This document shows positions 1 to 11,119 of a DNA stretch of 64,000 nucleotides, piece by piece. The notes below the pieces were generated by a model that was not told where the DNA came from, made no database searches, and saw only the letters and a list, made by a program, of their open reading frames with translations. The translations under genes and the position numbers were made by a program. The stretch's first letter is position 1; every line of letters starts with the position of its first letter. Source of the stretch: Eutypella sp. D-1 (taxonomy: Eukaryota > Ascomycota > Sordariomycetes > Xylariales > Diatrypaceae). The stretch spans positions 1,674,001-1,738,000 of the forward strand of contig JAJTTP010000010.1 in NCBI GenBank assembly GCA_023313575.1. Direction: 5' to 3'.

Positions 1-1522
1 CTTGCGAAAGCCATTGTGTATATTGGCCCCGACTTATAATGAGTCTTTAACTTACTACCTCGATATTCCATCAACCGGAATATGAAATGATATCCTGAAC
101 TAAAAGTTCATCCATCCATTCACCTTGTTCTCTTGGAAATCCGCCCCTTGATTGTGTGAATGCTGTTTCACTTGATCGGTAAACCAACTTTCTAGTCTGT
201 CTTTGATATGATACCCAAACATGTGTTCGTGTATTACTGACTGGATGTGAGCATCCTCATTCGCAGTAAATAGCCACATTGGTAGCCGATAGAGTTGTTG
301 CCCATGCCCTCCAAAAGTTTGACCCCCTTTTAACAAGGTCCATGCTCTTCCCTTTCCTTTTTCTCTTCCGCCTACATTCCACTTCGTTGGTCTGCAATTT
401 ATGAAACTATATAGCTTCCTACTGGGAACAACCCACCCTTTCCCCGCCGTCGTTCACCTCGGACGCATCTACACACCACTATACCATAGGGGAAGGAAAA
501 TGTCAGAAATCTCGTAGGTGGACCCGGGTCCAAGGGACAGATGGCTGGAGAAGGGTGTCCGCAAACCCAGCTATATATGTATGTATGCATGTATGTGAGA
601 GTTGGCTTAGGGGGCAAAAGCGACAAGCTCGTCCTCTTTTGGCCTTATGGGAGAGGACTCCCTTCCTACATGGTAGGCGATTTAAAGGGGGTTCAGTCCG
701 TCAAATTCCTGCACTCTTTATATCATTTTGTGTAGTAGCATTTTATTCAAGAAGCTCACAGCTGACTCCCCAAAGGCGGCGCACACTCATGATAACCTTC
801 AATAAGCAATCCCGGAGGGCATCATAAACCTGGCCTACTTGCATATCTCCGACCTTGCGCTCCCTAGGTGCTCAAGACTGCGCTGCGAGCCTGAAGGGTA
901 GACCGATACGGACGCGAGCGCAACCCCGCATGGCAAAGGCCAGTTTGCGGGATACCCTCGTGGACCGACGCGATTGCCCTGCGACGAGGCAGTTATCTAG
1001 GTTGCCGGCATCGCGAAGTGAGCTGGCCGGCTGTGTGGGTGGATTCGATCGCAAATAGTCCGAAGCTCATAGTGATGCGGAAGGGACCTTTGCTCTGGGG
1101 TCTACCGATAGGACGTATTTGGGGCCTTATCTATCATTGCTTATTCTATCATTTCCGTTATCTTGATGGCTTGCCCGGGGGCCCTGGGGATGCCCTAGTT
1201 ATAATTACTCAATGACTTCGGACTGGATCTCTCCTCAGGTACTAGTATGCTAGATACTAGCTCGCCGCAAAAACCAAGACCGCCGCCAAATTCTAGCTTC
1301 CTGTTATGGCGTCGCGAGGCGCTTGTCCCCCTGCAGGGGAGCGATTGGCCTATCACGTAGCGTATCTCTCCCAGGTGCATTCACAACCTGCACAGAAGCT
1401 CCTCCGAGATAACCCACGCGTTGCCGGGCGCCCCCCCCCCCTCGATCGCACGTGTCTATGGGCCGAAAGTAGGTAGTCAAAGTGGAATAATCCGCAAATT
1501 GCATAGTATGTGCTTGTTTGTG
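1..1522. other. Intergenic, no supported gene
   Basis: No complete gene is visible. A minus-strand open stretch at 100-336 has protein-like composition but lacks an ATG, and no companion exon was found. The rest has frequent stops in all frames. A run of ten C lies at about 1431-1441. The last part is the promoter side of the RNase T2 gene. Confidence 0.6.
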
Positions 1523-1531
1523 TATATAAAA
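1523..1531 (+). promoter_or_regulatory. TATA box of the RNase T2 gene
   Basis: TATATAAAA lies 84 bp upstream of the proposed ATG at 1615. This spacing suits a fungal core promoter with a short 5' leader. Prediction from sequence only. Confidence 0.5.
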
Positions 1532-1614
1532 GCTGCTTGCGTCCCCTGTCCCCGTAGCTGAAGAAACCCGCAATTTATCATGAGGCTATTCCCCCGCTCG
1601 CAGTGATGATCAAA

Positions 1615-3061
1615 ATGGCTATCGTACGGAGATCCGTCGCCCGCTTCCTCGCCCCCTTGCCGCTCTTCCTCCTGAGTGGAGCCCTTGCGAGTCCGTGTTC
1701 CGCCCCGGGTGCCGGTAACCGCACGTGTGAACTTTGTCAGTGAACCTGGTGAAACCCTATTGCCGCTTGAATCTTACTCGTCGGAGCCTCGGGTCTGACA
1801 CATTGCCATGCTAATTCTTTTTGGTGGAGGATCCAGCGGCCCCCGTGCTCTCCTGCTCTGCCGGCGCGCAGCCGGGCCTGGTCGATTCGTGCTGCGTCGA
1901 GACGTTCGGCGGCCTTGTGGTGAGTTCTCGTGCTTAGTTTTTCTTTTTTTTTGCATTTCTACATACTCGACTCCGCGCTGTATCTTGTTTCGGAAATTTA
2001 CACGGACTGGGTGGGTTCTTTAGCTTGCGACGCAGTTCTGGAATACGTATACCGGCCTCGAGTCCGAGGGCCAGGTGCTTCCGAAGGACCAGTGGACGAT
2101 CCATGGGCTATGGCCGGACTTCTGCAACGGTAAGTTTTCTGGCCCCTTATCAAACTGGGGCAGAAACCCCCCCCCCCCCCCCCCCTCTCTCACAAACCCC
2201 GAATATTCTGACACTTTTCTCTCGAAGGCTCGTACACCCAATACTGCGACTTGAGCCGCCAGTACGACCCGGAGCCGTCTCCTAACACGACCACGGGCAA
2301 GCCGGACGGGACGCCAGTGGAGCCGTATGTCGGGCCCGGGATTGATGAGCTGATCGAGCCGCTTGGGCGGTGGGATCTGCTGGCGCATATGAGGAGGTAA
2401 GCAAGTCGTCTTCGTCCCAATGCGCGCGCACACACACGTAAACCAAACCCTGTACTCGGGAACCGAAGTCATAACACACACCTTATAATCATACCTGTAC
2501 TAACCCACTCCCACAAGACACTGGACGGGGCAAAACCAACGGAGCGCCGTCCTCTGGGCGCACGAGTACTCGAAGCATGCGACGTGCTTCAGCACCTTCG
2601 GAACCAGGTGCTACCACTTCTCCGGCGCACCGGCATACACACTACCACCAGCACCGGCTCCGGGTCACGACGCCGCCATCATAGCGGACTACTTCGCGAC
2701 AACGGTAACGTACCACGCGCGCCTACCGACGTGGTCCTGGCTCGCGGCGCGCGACGTCGTGCCCTCGAACACGACCGCCTACTCGCTGTCCGACGTGCAG
2801 GACGCCCTGGCCGCCGGCTTCGGCGGGCCCGTGCCGTACATCGGCTGTTCGGGTCCGCGGTACAACGCCACCGGCGGGGGTGATGACGCGGGGTATACCG
2901 TGATCTCCGAGGTCTGGTATTACTACCACGTGTACGGGCGCGTGCAGGAGGGCCGCGCGCTCCCCGTGCCCGCTGATGTTGCGGGCGGTCGCCTGAGTAA
3001 TTGCGCCAAGGCCCCGGGCGCCCTGCGGTATCCTGAGCGCACCGTGGGCTCTGAGGTCTGA
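1615..3061 (+). CDS. Secreted ribonuclease T2
   Basis: RNase T2 endoribonuclease, cleaving single-stranded RNA through 2',3'-cyclic phosphates; expected to be secreted or vacuolar. I model five exons (1615-1726, 1837-1919, 2024-2129, 2228-2396, 2518-3061) giving 337 residues, the usual size of fungal homologues. A signal peptide (MAIVRRSVARFLAPLPLFLL, then small residues) is followed by the N-terminal disulphide region DSCCVETFGG. CAS I is WTIHGLWPD with catalytic His about 92. CAS II is HEYSKHATC with His about 172 and 177; the family usually has HEW.KHGTC. Both catalytic histidine blocks are intact, so it should be active. An in-frame ATG at 1606 would add three residues. Intron 3 contains a run of 19 C. 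The gene converges on sec62. Confidence 0.9.
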
Positions 3062-3602
3062 AAAAAAAACCTCGCCCGGGTGTGGGAAGAGGTCTCCCTC
3101 CTCCCCTCTGGCTACTTTGGGCTATGGGTCAAGGAGATGGGACGATTGGGGAAGGCCACACACACACATTTAGTACGTAGACAGGCAGAAAGAAGAAAGG
3201 GAAAAAAAGAAAGAGAATGTCTCATGCATCAATCCATAGCATTTGGTAATAAAAATGAATTGTACTCTACTATTTCTCCTTTTTCATCTTATCCCCAGTA
3301 GGCTTTCCTGTAAATATGGTACTGGCGATAAGCCGCATGCGACAGAAAAACAGAAAAACAAAAAATAGTCTGGACTACTGCGCATTCCTCCTACACATCC
3401 TTACACTGCATGAAAAGCCACAGAAAACCCCCCGATGAGGCGAAATTTGGTATTGAGCGAGGTTTGTTTTTTCGTGTTGCCTGATTAATCGCAAGTTTTT
3501 GTTGGTAGTGGTACAGAATGCTATCTTCCTCCCCAGAAAAAAAGACAGCTTAACGCCTCGAACGCCGGCAAAATGCTTGTTTGGTTTTTGTCTCTCGGGG
3601 TT

Positions 3603-5157
3603 TTACTCGTCGTCTGCGTCCACCTCCTCGACCTTCGGAGCGACGTAGGATCTCTGCTGCGGAGCGTTGAGCTGTACCTCGGTGTCGGTAGCGGTCGTCG
3701 TGGCGGTTGCGGGGCCAGCCTGGCCTTGAGAAGCTGCGAAGTGGGCGGCGGCGGCGGCATTAGTTCCGGTCTGCTTAGCAGCCTTCTTCTTCTTCTTCGG
3801 CTTCTCAGTCTAGTGAACTTGTTAGTATCTTCTCACTTTTATTGGTGCATGGGTTAGTCATGACGCACCTCGTGCCAAGCCCAGACGGGTCGGAAACTGT
3901 CCATGAAAGAAACATCCTCCCAAAGGTTGGGGTAAAGCCAGAGACCGGGCGGGACGGCAAAGTAAGTTATGCAGAAGAGGATAACGCGGAAGATAGCCAT
4001 AAGGAAGAAAAGACCGAGGAGTCCAAGGAAGCCCCAACTCAGGTAGTAGACTCCCTGTCGCAGAACCAGTGGCCAAAGAGGGTACAGAACGATGAGGAAG
4101 ACGACACCGAGCGCAAGGGCACCGTAAACCTTGCGCATGACCTGGCTGCCTTCGTATAACCAGATATAGTACATGTCGTCCTTCGCATCTTGTTGTGGCC
4201 TGTAGAGCTCCAAGTTAGTCGCCGCGCATGCCAAAGAACAAGCCGCGCATTTATTCACGTGGACAGATAATGAGAAAAAAATTGAAAAAAAAAAAAAGCC
4301 GACGAGAAACACAGAGAGGCTAGCTTACTCAATCTTAACGTTCCACAACCCCTTGACTCGCTTCGTCTTCTTGGGTCCATGATCGTGACCCGCATGAGGA
4401 TCGATCTTGGTGACGCGCAGTGCCAGCATGGACATGGGCAGCAACTTGAAGGCATTCTCGAGACTGGCGCGATCCTTGATCTCGGGGAGAGCCGGGTTCT
4501 TCGCACGCGCCTTAGCGTAAGCGGGAGACTGGAGGGCGCGTAAGGCACGTTTCACTAGATATCCATAGGTGGCAGGTTAATAAGGGAACCCTTTATTTTC
4601 CTCGGGCGTTTGGTTTGGGACAGTCTGGGGCAGTCTAGGGCAGTCTAACCTCGGAACATGTCCTTGCGCTCTCCATTGAAGATGCTGGTGCGAGGCTTCA
4701 GATTCTGGCCTCTTAAGAAATTGGCGAGCTGGATGGCAACGGGGTTAGGCGGACCCGGTTGAATAGGCTGGGGTTGACCGGCCATAGTTCGTGGGGGCCC
4801 CTGCTGAGGACGAGGTTGTTGAGGGCCGCCTTGTCCACCTTGCTGTTGTTGTTGTTGTCCTCCAGGTTGCTGTCCGGGGGGTTGTTGTCCCGGTTGTTGC
4901 TGTCCAGGCTGTGGTTGACCAGGTTGTTGACCCTGTTGTCCTCCTTGTTGTTGTTGTTGCTGTTGCTGTTGCATGCGCTGCATTTGCTCAAAACGCTGCT
5001 TTTTAAGTTGTTCGACGAACTGAGGTACCGTCATGCCATGTTTCTGAGCTTCGGCTGCAAGCTGCTGTTGCATTGCAGCAATTTGCTGAGGGGAAGGCAT
5101 CTGCATGCCTGGGGGAGGAACTGGCATCGGCATGCCGCCGCCATTTGGGTTCTGCAT
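3603..5157 (-). CDS. sec62: Sec62, translocon subunit for post-translational protein import into the ER
   Basis: Sec62 is the ER membrane partner of Sec63 in the post-translational Sec complex. Modelled exons on the minus strand: 5157-4650, 4554-4329, 4199-3869 and 3809-3603, with all phases matching, giving 423 residues. The first exon is a long Met/Gln/Gly/Pro-rich segment, then PNPVAIQLANFLRGQNLK. The conserved cytosolic block follows (KRALRALQSPAYAKA, then KLLPMSMLALRV and DPHAGHDHG). After that come DDMYYIWLYEGSQ and two transmembrane helices, one around GALALGVVFLIVLYPLWPL and one around LGLLGLFFLMAIFRVILF. The C-terminus is a Lys-rich tail (KPKKKKKAAK) ending in acidic residues EEVDADDE. 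The Gln-rich N-terminus is longer than in yeast. The gene is divergent from the CRIB gene across 2.9 kb. Confidence 0.92.
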
Positions 5158-8022
5158 GATTGCGGGAAGCTCAAGCTTTTAGGCAGTCGCGCACCATACA
5201 ATGGGAGAAGGCAATTTCCGATTTCTTTGGAAGGTCCTATGGATCGAAGCTCAAGGAAGGTGTTGAGAACCTTAGGTAAGTACTTAGGGAATGAATGGAG
5301 GATGAAGAGTGAGGTAAAGAACGACAGCCTAGATAGATGATATAGTTCCAACGTGTTGATTACTGAGATCAATCGTCAACTGAAATATTAACTGAAATCT
5401 GAGATAGATACTCTAAAGAAAACTTCCATTGAGTTTATTAACAATAGGTTCCAAGTTTGTGTTTCCAGGGTAGAGAGAGAGAGAGAGTTGAGCGAAGTTG
5501 TCAAGCCAGATAGATAATAGATAGATACGAAGTTATCTACGTATAATGTTGGTAAGTAAACTAACTACTGTACGAACTGTACGATGTAGTTGTAAGTATA
5601 TTATTTTTAGACATTTCGAGAACAACTGTCCTGTCCTTTGCGACCGTCCCACGGGACCAAGCTAAGACCACATGTCATCAACTTCTGCTGCTGATTTTCT
5701 GGGCTGATGTTCTGTACATAGTACATGCAAAATGTAGTATGGAAGTCTAGAACTGGGGTGTACTAGTTAGCTCTAACTCCCTCTAGTTAGTAATCTATGG
5801 ATGGGTCAATCCTGTGAGATAAGATAAACTTTTTTTATCATGTGTTTATCGATAAGCTAACTCAACCATCTGACAGGTGGGGAATCCGCAGTCCAGGTGG
5901 AAGGGCCGGGGAGTCGGCGTTAATGAGTACTAAGTACGAAGTATTCTCCAACAAGTTATCCAGACTATTACCTACATGTTACATGATACAGCATGCAGAA
6001 CAAGCAGTAACAGGAGAGATTGACACACAAAGGCAAGAACGATAACTTCAGATATCAGTAATATGTCTCAGTCTCGTATGTCATCCTCATCCGACAATCC
6101 TCAGTCTATCAGTCTATTTTTTGGGCGGGTTCCCTCTAAATACCCCTCATGTCGTCGGTTACAGTTACGGCGGACTAGGAAAATCTCCGGTGGGCAACCA
6201 CAGCATTCGGCTATACGTCAAGTCTGAGACATGCCGATTATGCCTCGCGCTTTGCCTCCTTTTCCCTCACTAATCTGTAGGATCAGCTCTCAAGACGGCA
6301 AAGGCGAAGAGGGGGAACACCCGCAAGATCCGTCACTGCCACAACGCTTCTGCAGGTCATCGTCAATAAGGAAAAGACTCAAATGCAGCGCAGCGGGAGG
6401 TATGTATGCTGGTATGTAGAGATGCATCGTAGGATCTGCATCTGCAAGGACAGGAGAGGAGAGGAAATAATAGCAACAATAACAATACCAGCACCAACAA
6501 CCACCTGTGATAACATTGATAATTGATACCTAATGACGACAACATCGAATTACCTATTGTTTTTCAGGCCAAGGCCGACGACATGTTAACAACCCACTAA
6601 TCTGACTCGAATCCCTTTCCGCCACGTCCTCATGCCTCGCATGGCTCTACTACTAACCTGTTCCTATTGCGGATACCCGTTTTTATACAGTGGTTTGTTA
6701 ACCTCTAACGGGCCTGACGCCTCTTTGTCCTTCGCAGGGCCCATCACAGGGTCGTTAATTCAGGCCAATATTTTGTTCCAGATTTTCCCGCTCCGAAAGG
6801 ATGGTCTGGATCATGGTAGCCAAGGTACCGACCGAGTTTGGAGGGGAACAATCTTGTCGTGCGTAAGAATAGAAACCCAGACAACGTGTATCGTTTCAGC
6901 GTGGGTAAACGTATTCCGCGCGGCTGATCGGGCTCCTTTGATTTCTGATAAATTCGCGTCCGTTGAAACCCACCCCCCTCCCGGCCGGGTGCACGAGAGA
7001 CACGCCCCCCACTACCGCATACCATGTACAATGCACACGTTTTATCCGTAACTGATTCAATAACAAACCTCTTGAGAGGGAAGAGGAAGGGAGAGAGGGG
7101 CGCGCCCTAATGGAGGGCCCTCCCCCAGCCATCACTCAAAACCCCGCCAAAAAGGCTATGTATGACCAATCCTTTGCGGACCACGCGACACCCCTCTCGG
7201 GACGTCGTGGCGATGTACTTGCAAAACATCACGAAGGGGGTGGGCTACTAAGTGCTCGTAAGGGCTCGAAGAGGAAACACAAAGCAAGGAAATCCAAGAC
7301 ATCGACTCGCTGGAGTGCACCGTTCATCTTACAAGTGTGGGGACCTCTTCAACCTGGTGTGTAGCGCCAGCCACTCGAATCGATTGTTGTGCCCCGGTCC
7401 GTAAGCGCCGACTGGCTCGCGATGATTGCCCATGATGGCCCTCTCAGCCTATCAGAAGCCGCAGCTCCGCATCCAGTCCGTCGACTCTTTGCATCCAGTG
7501 ACATCCCAATAACTCAGGCTCAAAGGAAAAGTCAGCGCCCGCTCTCAGCGGCAGTAGATCTAAAGGGCAAGGTGTGAACCTAATTTCCCACCCTTTGTCT
7601 TTCCCGTAGGATAAAAAAAAAGTGGTGTTAGTTTGATTTTATGTTATATGTAGAGTAGAGGGCCTCATGACCATGCCTTCGACCACTCTCCTTCTTTTAT
7701 CAACCGCTGGTCGTCGTCCCCCCCTTTCCCCCCGTTGGTCCGACATGAAGCCAGTACCAACATGAAGCCGCTCAGTGGGAAGCTTGAAGAAGCTTATGCA
7801 TCGTGGACCTACGCCATTTCTCAATGCTGTGCGTCTTGGGCGAATCGTAGCGACGAAGAGCCTAGACATCTTGGTAGGTCCCCTTTATATACTAGGGATA
7901 TATACCCTCTCTCTCTCTCTCCCTATCGCGACTTGGATACCTGTATCTTATCGGTTTCATTAGGTGATGAGAAAACGTTCGAAGTAATACAGGATGAGCC
8001 GGCGCACGTCCCACCACCAAAC
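5158..8022. other. Long divergent intergenic region
   Basis: Shared upstream region of sec62 (-) and the CRIB-motif gene (+). Short open frames, for example 6632-7051, have no family resemblance and no splice support. A GA dinucleotide run is at about 5473-5486. A CT dinucleotide run at about 7908-7922 probably lies in the 5' leader of the downstream gene. Confidence 0.55.
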
Positions 8023-8272
8023 ATGGCGCTGTTCGGGGCACGGAGAGAAAGAGGATCGACAGAGGGGGAGCGGGCTCCGAGGAAGAGAAGGCACGGGTCC
8101 GGATGGAGCAGTTTCTCGGCGAGGAACCGGCTTCTACGGAATGGATCATCATCGCGCAGGCCGCTGATATCCGGTCCTTACAACTTCCAACATCTGTACT
8201 CGGAATCCTTTCGCTTCCCGGGGGAGGAGCAGCAGCAGCAGCAGCCGCCGCACCTCCAACAACACCACCACC

Positions 8273-8318
<46 letters not shown>

Positions 8319-9521
8319 GCTGCAGGCAGGGTCGCTTCCCGACTCCTTCCAGCCCCTGGAGCTCAACATTCACGATCATAACAACAAACTCTCACCTATC
8401 CTACCACATTTTGACTACCCCAGCCCTCCCGTTACGCCGCCTCCGCGCGCTATTCTACACTCTAGCCCCAGCGACGACAGCTACACCATCTCGCACCAAC
8501 GGAGCCATTCTTCCATGTCATTTCACATCCCCCGCCGCCCGGTCCCGGGCGGTTCCGTGTTCGAGTCGCCGCACTCGGATCACAGCACCACGCCGCAACG
8601 GCCCCGGCCCGCCAGGGTGAGGGCGTACACGGCGTCCGACAGCCCCTCCACCATCATGGAGGACCTTGTCGAGCGGGTGGCGAGCGCGATGCTGGAGCGC
8701 GACCTGCTGCAGGAGAAGATCGAGGACGTCATCGAGAGACAGAGCATCTACACCACCAGCAGGCCGTCGACGGCTTATGGACAGCCAGGTTAGTTGCCCC
8801 TGCGAGCTCTTTCTAGGTCTATCCTTGCTCTCTTGGGGCTTCCCTTTTTCTCTCTTATTTGAGGCCCCCATCCATGCTGACGTACAACCCAGAAATGGAG
8901 CCCATGCCAGACATACCCGCCCTGCCGCCGGACGCGCCGTCCTTTAGCGAACGTTTGAGTAGCGACCGGCCGCGCACGGCGCCGTCCAAGACGCCGACGC
9001 CGCGCGCGGCGTACCAGGCGAACTCGTCGCGGAAAGTAGAGGGCCGGGCGCCGCCACCACCGCTCCCGCTCCGACTGCGGCCCCCGCTGCGGAAGAAGAA
9101 GTCCTTCTCGCGGGTCTCGACCTGGCTCTTCCTCCCCGGCGGAGAGCACCAGCACCAGAGCCAGCAGCAGAAGCACGGGCGAGACATCAGCCTCGACTCC
9201 GTCACCAACCTCCCGATGCCGGTCACCGACGCCGACGGGTTCTACCAGGTCGCGCCCGCGCCCCGCCGTCGCGCTTCGCGGCCCGACAGCTTCGACTCGG
9301 TGTCCTCGGTGTCGGACTGGAGCGCTTCCGCCGCCGCTGAGGAGGCCGAGGCCCAGACGCTCCCGACGAGCTGGTCTCAGAGCAGCTACGAGACCTCCAC
9401 GAAGGCCTTCGCTCCTGCTGCTGCTAGCGCACCGCCCACACACACCACGTTCGACGAGGCACGGCAGCGAGACGCGGGGCCCCGGCCCCCTCCCGGGCGG
9501 ATCGTCGGGGTCGCGTTCTAA
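8023..9521 (+). CDS. Disordered protein with a CRIB-like Rho-GTPase binding motif
   Basis: Two exons (8023-8788 and 8893-9521, phase-1 intron with GTTAGT donor) give 464 residues. The N-terminus is basic, followed at residues about 49-59 by RRPLISGPYNFQHL, which matches the p21-binding (CRIB) core I-S-x-P-x-x-F-x-H. The second CRIB histidine is not visible. Next comes a Gln/His run encoded by about 15 uninterrupted CAA codons, then Ser/Pro-rich regions with motifs such as SPPVTPPPRAILHSS. A probable short helix (ERVASAMLERDLLQEKIEDV) and a Ser/Arg/Pro-rich tail complete it. The role is inferred: a possible effector or scaffold of Cdc42/Rac in polarity. The open frame extends upstream to 7735, but that part has leader-like CT repeats, so I chose the ATG at 8023. 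Confidence 0.7.
8272..8316 (+). repeat. (CAA)15 coding microsatellite
   Basis: Uninterrupted CAA repeat encoding polyglutamine inside the CRIB-motif protein. It is preceded by CAG and CAC codon clusters. Likely length-polymorphic. Confidence 0.9.
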
Positions 9522-11035
9522 GTTGGGTTGAATCACCCACCCATCCTATCATCGTCTCTTCATCATTTCTTCCCCTCTTCCCAATCCCCCCATTATTCTT
9601 CTTTTTATTCCCTTTCTGTTCTCCGATTCGTTGTAGATAAGCGTTTTTTTTTTTTCATGATACCACTTCCATTCCGGTAACCCCAGTTTACCGATGTCAT
9701 TACTATCTGTTTATGCGTCCTTGCTCACCCGGGGGTGAGCACACCGCACACATACACACACAAACATTCATACATACCACTGGTTGCGATTTTTTCTTCA
9801 TCGGGCTGCCTGCCTGGCTGGGACGGACGGATTTTGACTGGTTCATAGACGGGAAAGGAAGGAGAACGAGTGAAGGAAGGGCTTGGTCTTTGGTCATCGG
9901 GGATGTCCTATCTAGGTAATGTCATGGAAGGTGTTGGTTGGAATAAGGAACGAAGATGAGGCTGGTACTGGCTGGGTCTGGGAACGGGAATAATTCGTTT
10001 GGGCATAAGGTGTACAGGGGCATACATATAGAACGGGATGGATGGGAGGATCACAAACAAGTGGACACGAGGAGTACCGATGCGATTGGGAAGAGGAAAA
10101 AGCCGGCTGGACTTTTCTTTTTATTACGGGGTTGGTTGGGAGGAGTTTGGGACGGAAGGGATGGGTGGATAGATGGATGGATGCATCAGCATACGGGGAA
10201 AAAGAGGGACAAGATGGGTTTGGGCTGGAGACAGGAAGAATACCCCGCCATTGGAAATGGAATATCACCAGCTCGGTTTGGTGTTGGTGTGTCTATCTAT
10301 CCTGTCCCCCTGGTGGACATTATGGTGCAGGGTGCCTCGTCTGCCATCCGTAGACGATATTCTGCCAGTCACCTTAGTTCTGCCAGAAAGCATACCTAGT
10401 ATCATGTTGGGCAGGGCTGTGGCCTGTAAGATGTAGTTAGTTCACATAGTAGCTAATGCTATTCAGCGTTTCTTATTTCATGTCCTTTGAAATTCTTAAG
10501 CGTGCAAAAGTCTTAAAGTAACCCAGACAATTCCTCTAATAATGGATGCGCTCCATCGTCTGCATCATACTTGGGGTGCGACTGATCGATTTTGGTGAAA
10601 CCAAGCTCGTCTCGCGTTTCTACACGTAGCGCAGTGACATAGTGATGGGTGCATCCCGGACCTATCCCTGGACAGGCCACAAGGGTTCCCGCTTTGCCCG
10701 CCTGCTGTATGCCCAGTGCCCCCCCAAAATTGGCCCTAAGACGGCCTATTCGGGCGGTGATATCCCTGCCAAGCCCCTGCCAATCGGTACTTGTATGTAT
10801 ATTACCAGCTAACGACTTACTGCTGCCACCACCACGTGGTCCTTGGTTCGTCTTAACGCTTTCCCAATCAAACATATACCAATCCGCTCAAGAAGAGAAG
10901 ATCAGAAAGAGATAACCAAACAGCGAATGTCGGTGGGGGAGGGGTTTTCTTTTTTCATTCTCTCTCTCTCTACATAAGTTGGACCCTTCCTAATTGCTAG
11001 TGTAGTTTGGGGGAAAGACCCGCAATGTGACGGGA
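9522..11035. other. Intergenic with one weak small frame
   Basis: This holds the 3' region of the CRIB gene and the promoter of the phosphatase gene. Plus-strand open frames at 9956-10436 are Trp/Gly/Arg-rich, overlap each other in two frames, and look like chance. A 120-codon minus-strand frame is listed separately. Confidence 0.5.
10513..10875 (-). CDS. Possible small hypothetical protein
   Basis: A single ATG-initiated frame of 120 codons lies opposite to the flanking genes. The product is hydrophilic with a Gly-rich middle (GGALGIQQAGKAGTLVACPG) and an acidic end. I recognise no domain, signal peptide or membrane segment. It could be chance. Expression data or conservation in relatives would decide. 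Confidence 0.2.
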   Translation of the reverse strand: MFDWESVKTNQGPRGGGSSKSLAGNIHTSTDWQGLGRDITARIGRLRANFGGALGIQQAGKAGTLVACPGIGPGCTHHYVTALRVETRDELGFTKIDQSHPKYDADDGAHPLLEELSGLL

Positions 11036-11045
11036 TATATAAAAA
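11036..11045 (+). promoter_or_regulatory. TATA box of the membrane phosphatase gene
   Basis: TATATAAAAA lies about 75 bp upstream of the ATG at 11120. A pyrimidine-rich stretch (CTTTTTCTCCC and CTCTCTCG) lies between the two, a common fungal core-promoter arrangement. Confidence 0.5.
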
Positions 11046-11119
11046 GCGGTCACATTCTTTCCTCTTTTTCTCCCTTCTCTCTCGACCGACCTTCTTTGGT
11101 CCCCCTTTCCCTCCCTACA

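Noticed and set aside
2020..2481. 153-codon minus-strand frame
   Set aside because: Antisense of RNase T2 exons and introns including the C-run; no domain.
6632..7051. 139-codon frame between sec62 and the CRIB gene
   Set aside because: No domain, no upstream promoter sign, overlapped by equally long frames on the other strand.
9956..10436. Overlapping plus-strand frames downstream of the CRIB gene
   Set aside because: Two overlapping frames rich in Trp/Gly from GGATGG-type repeats; likely 3' untranslated or spacer DNA.
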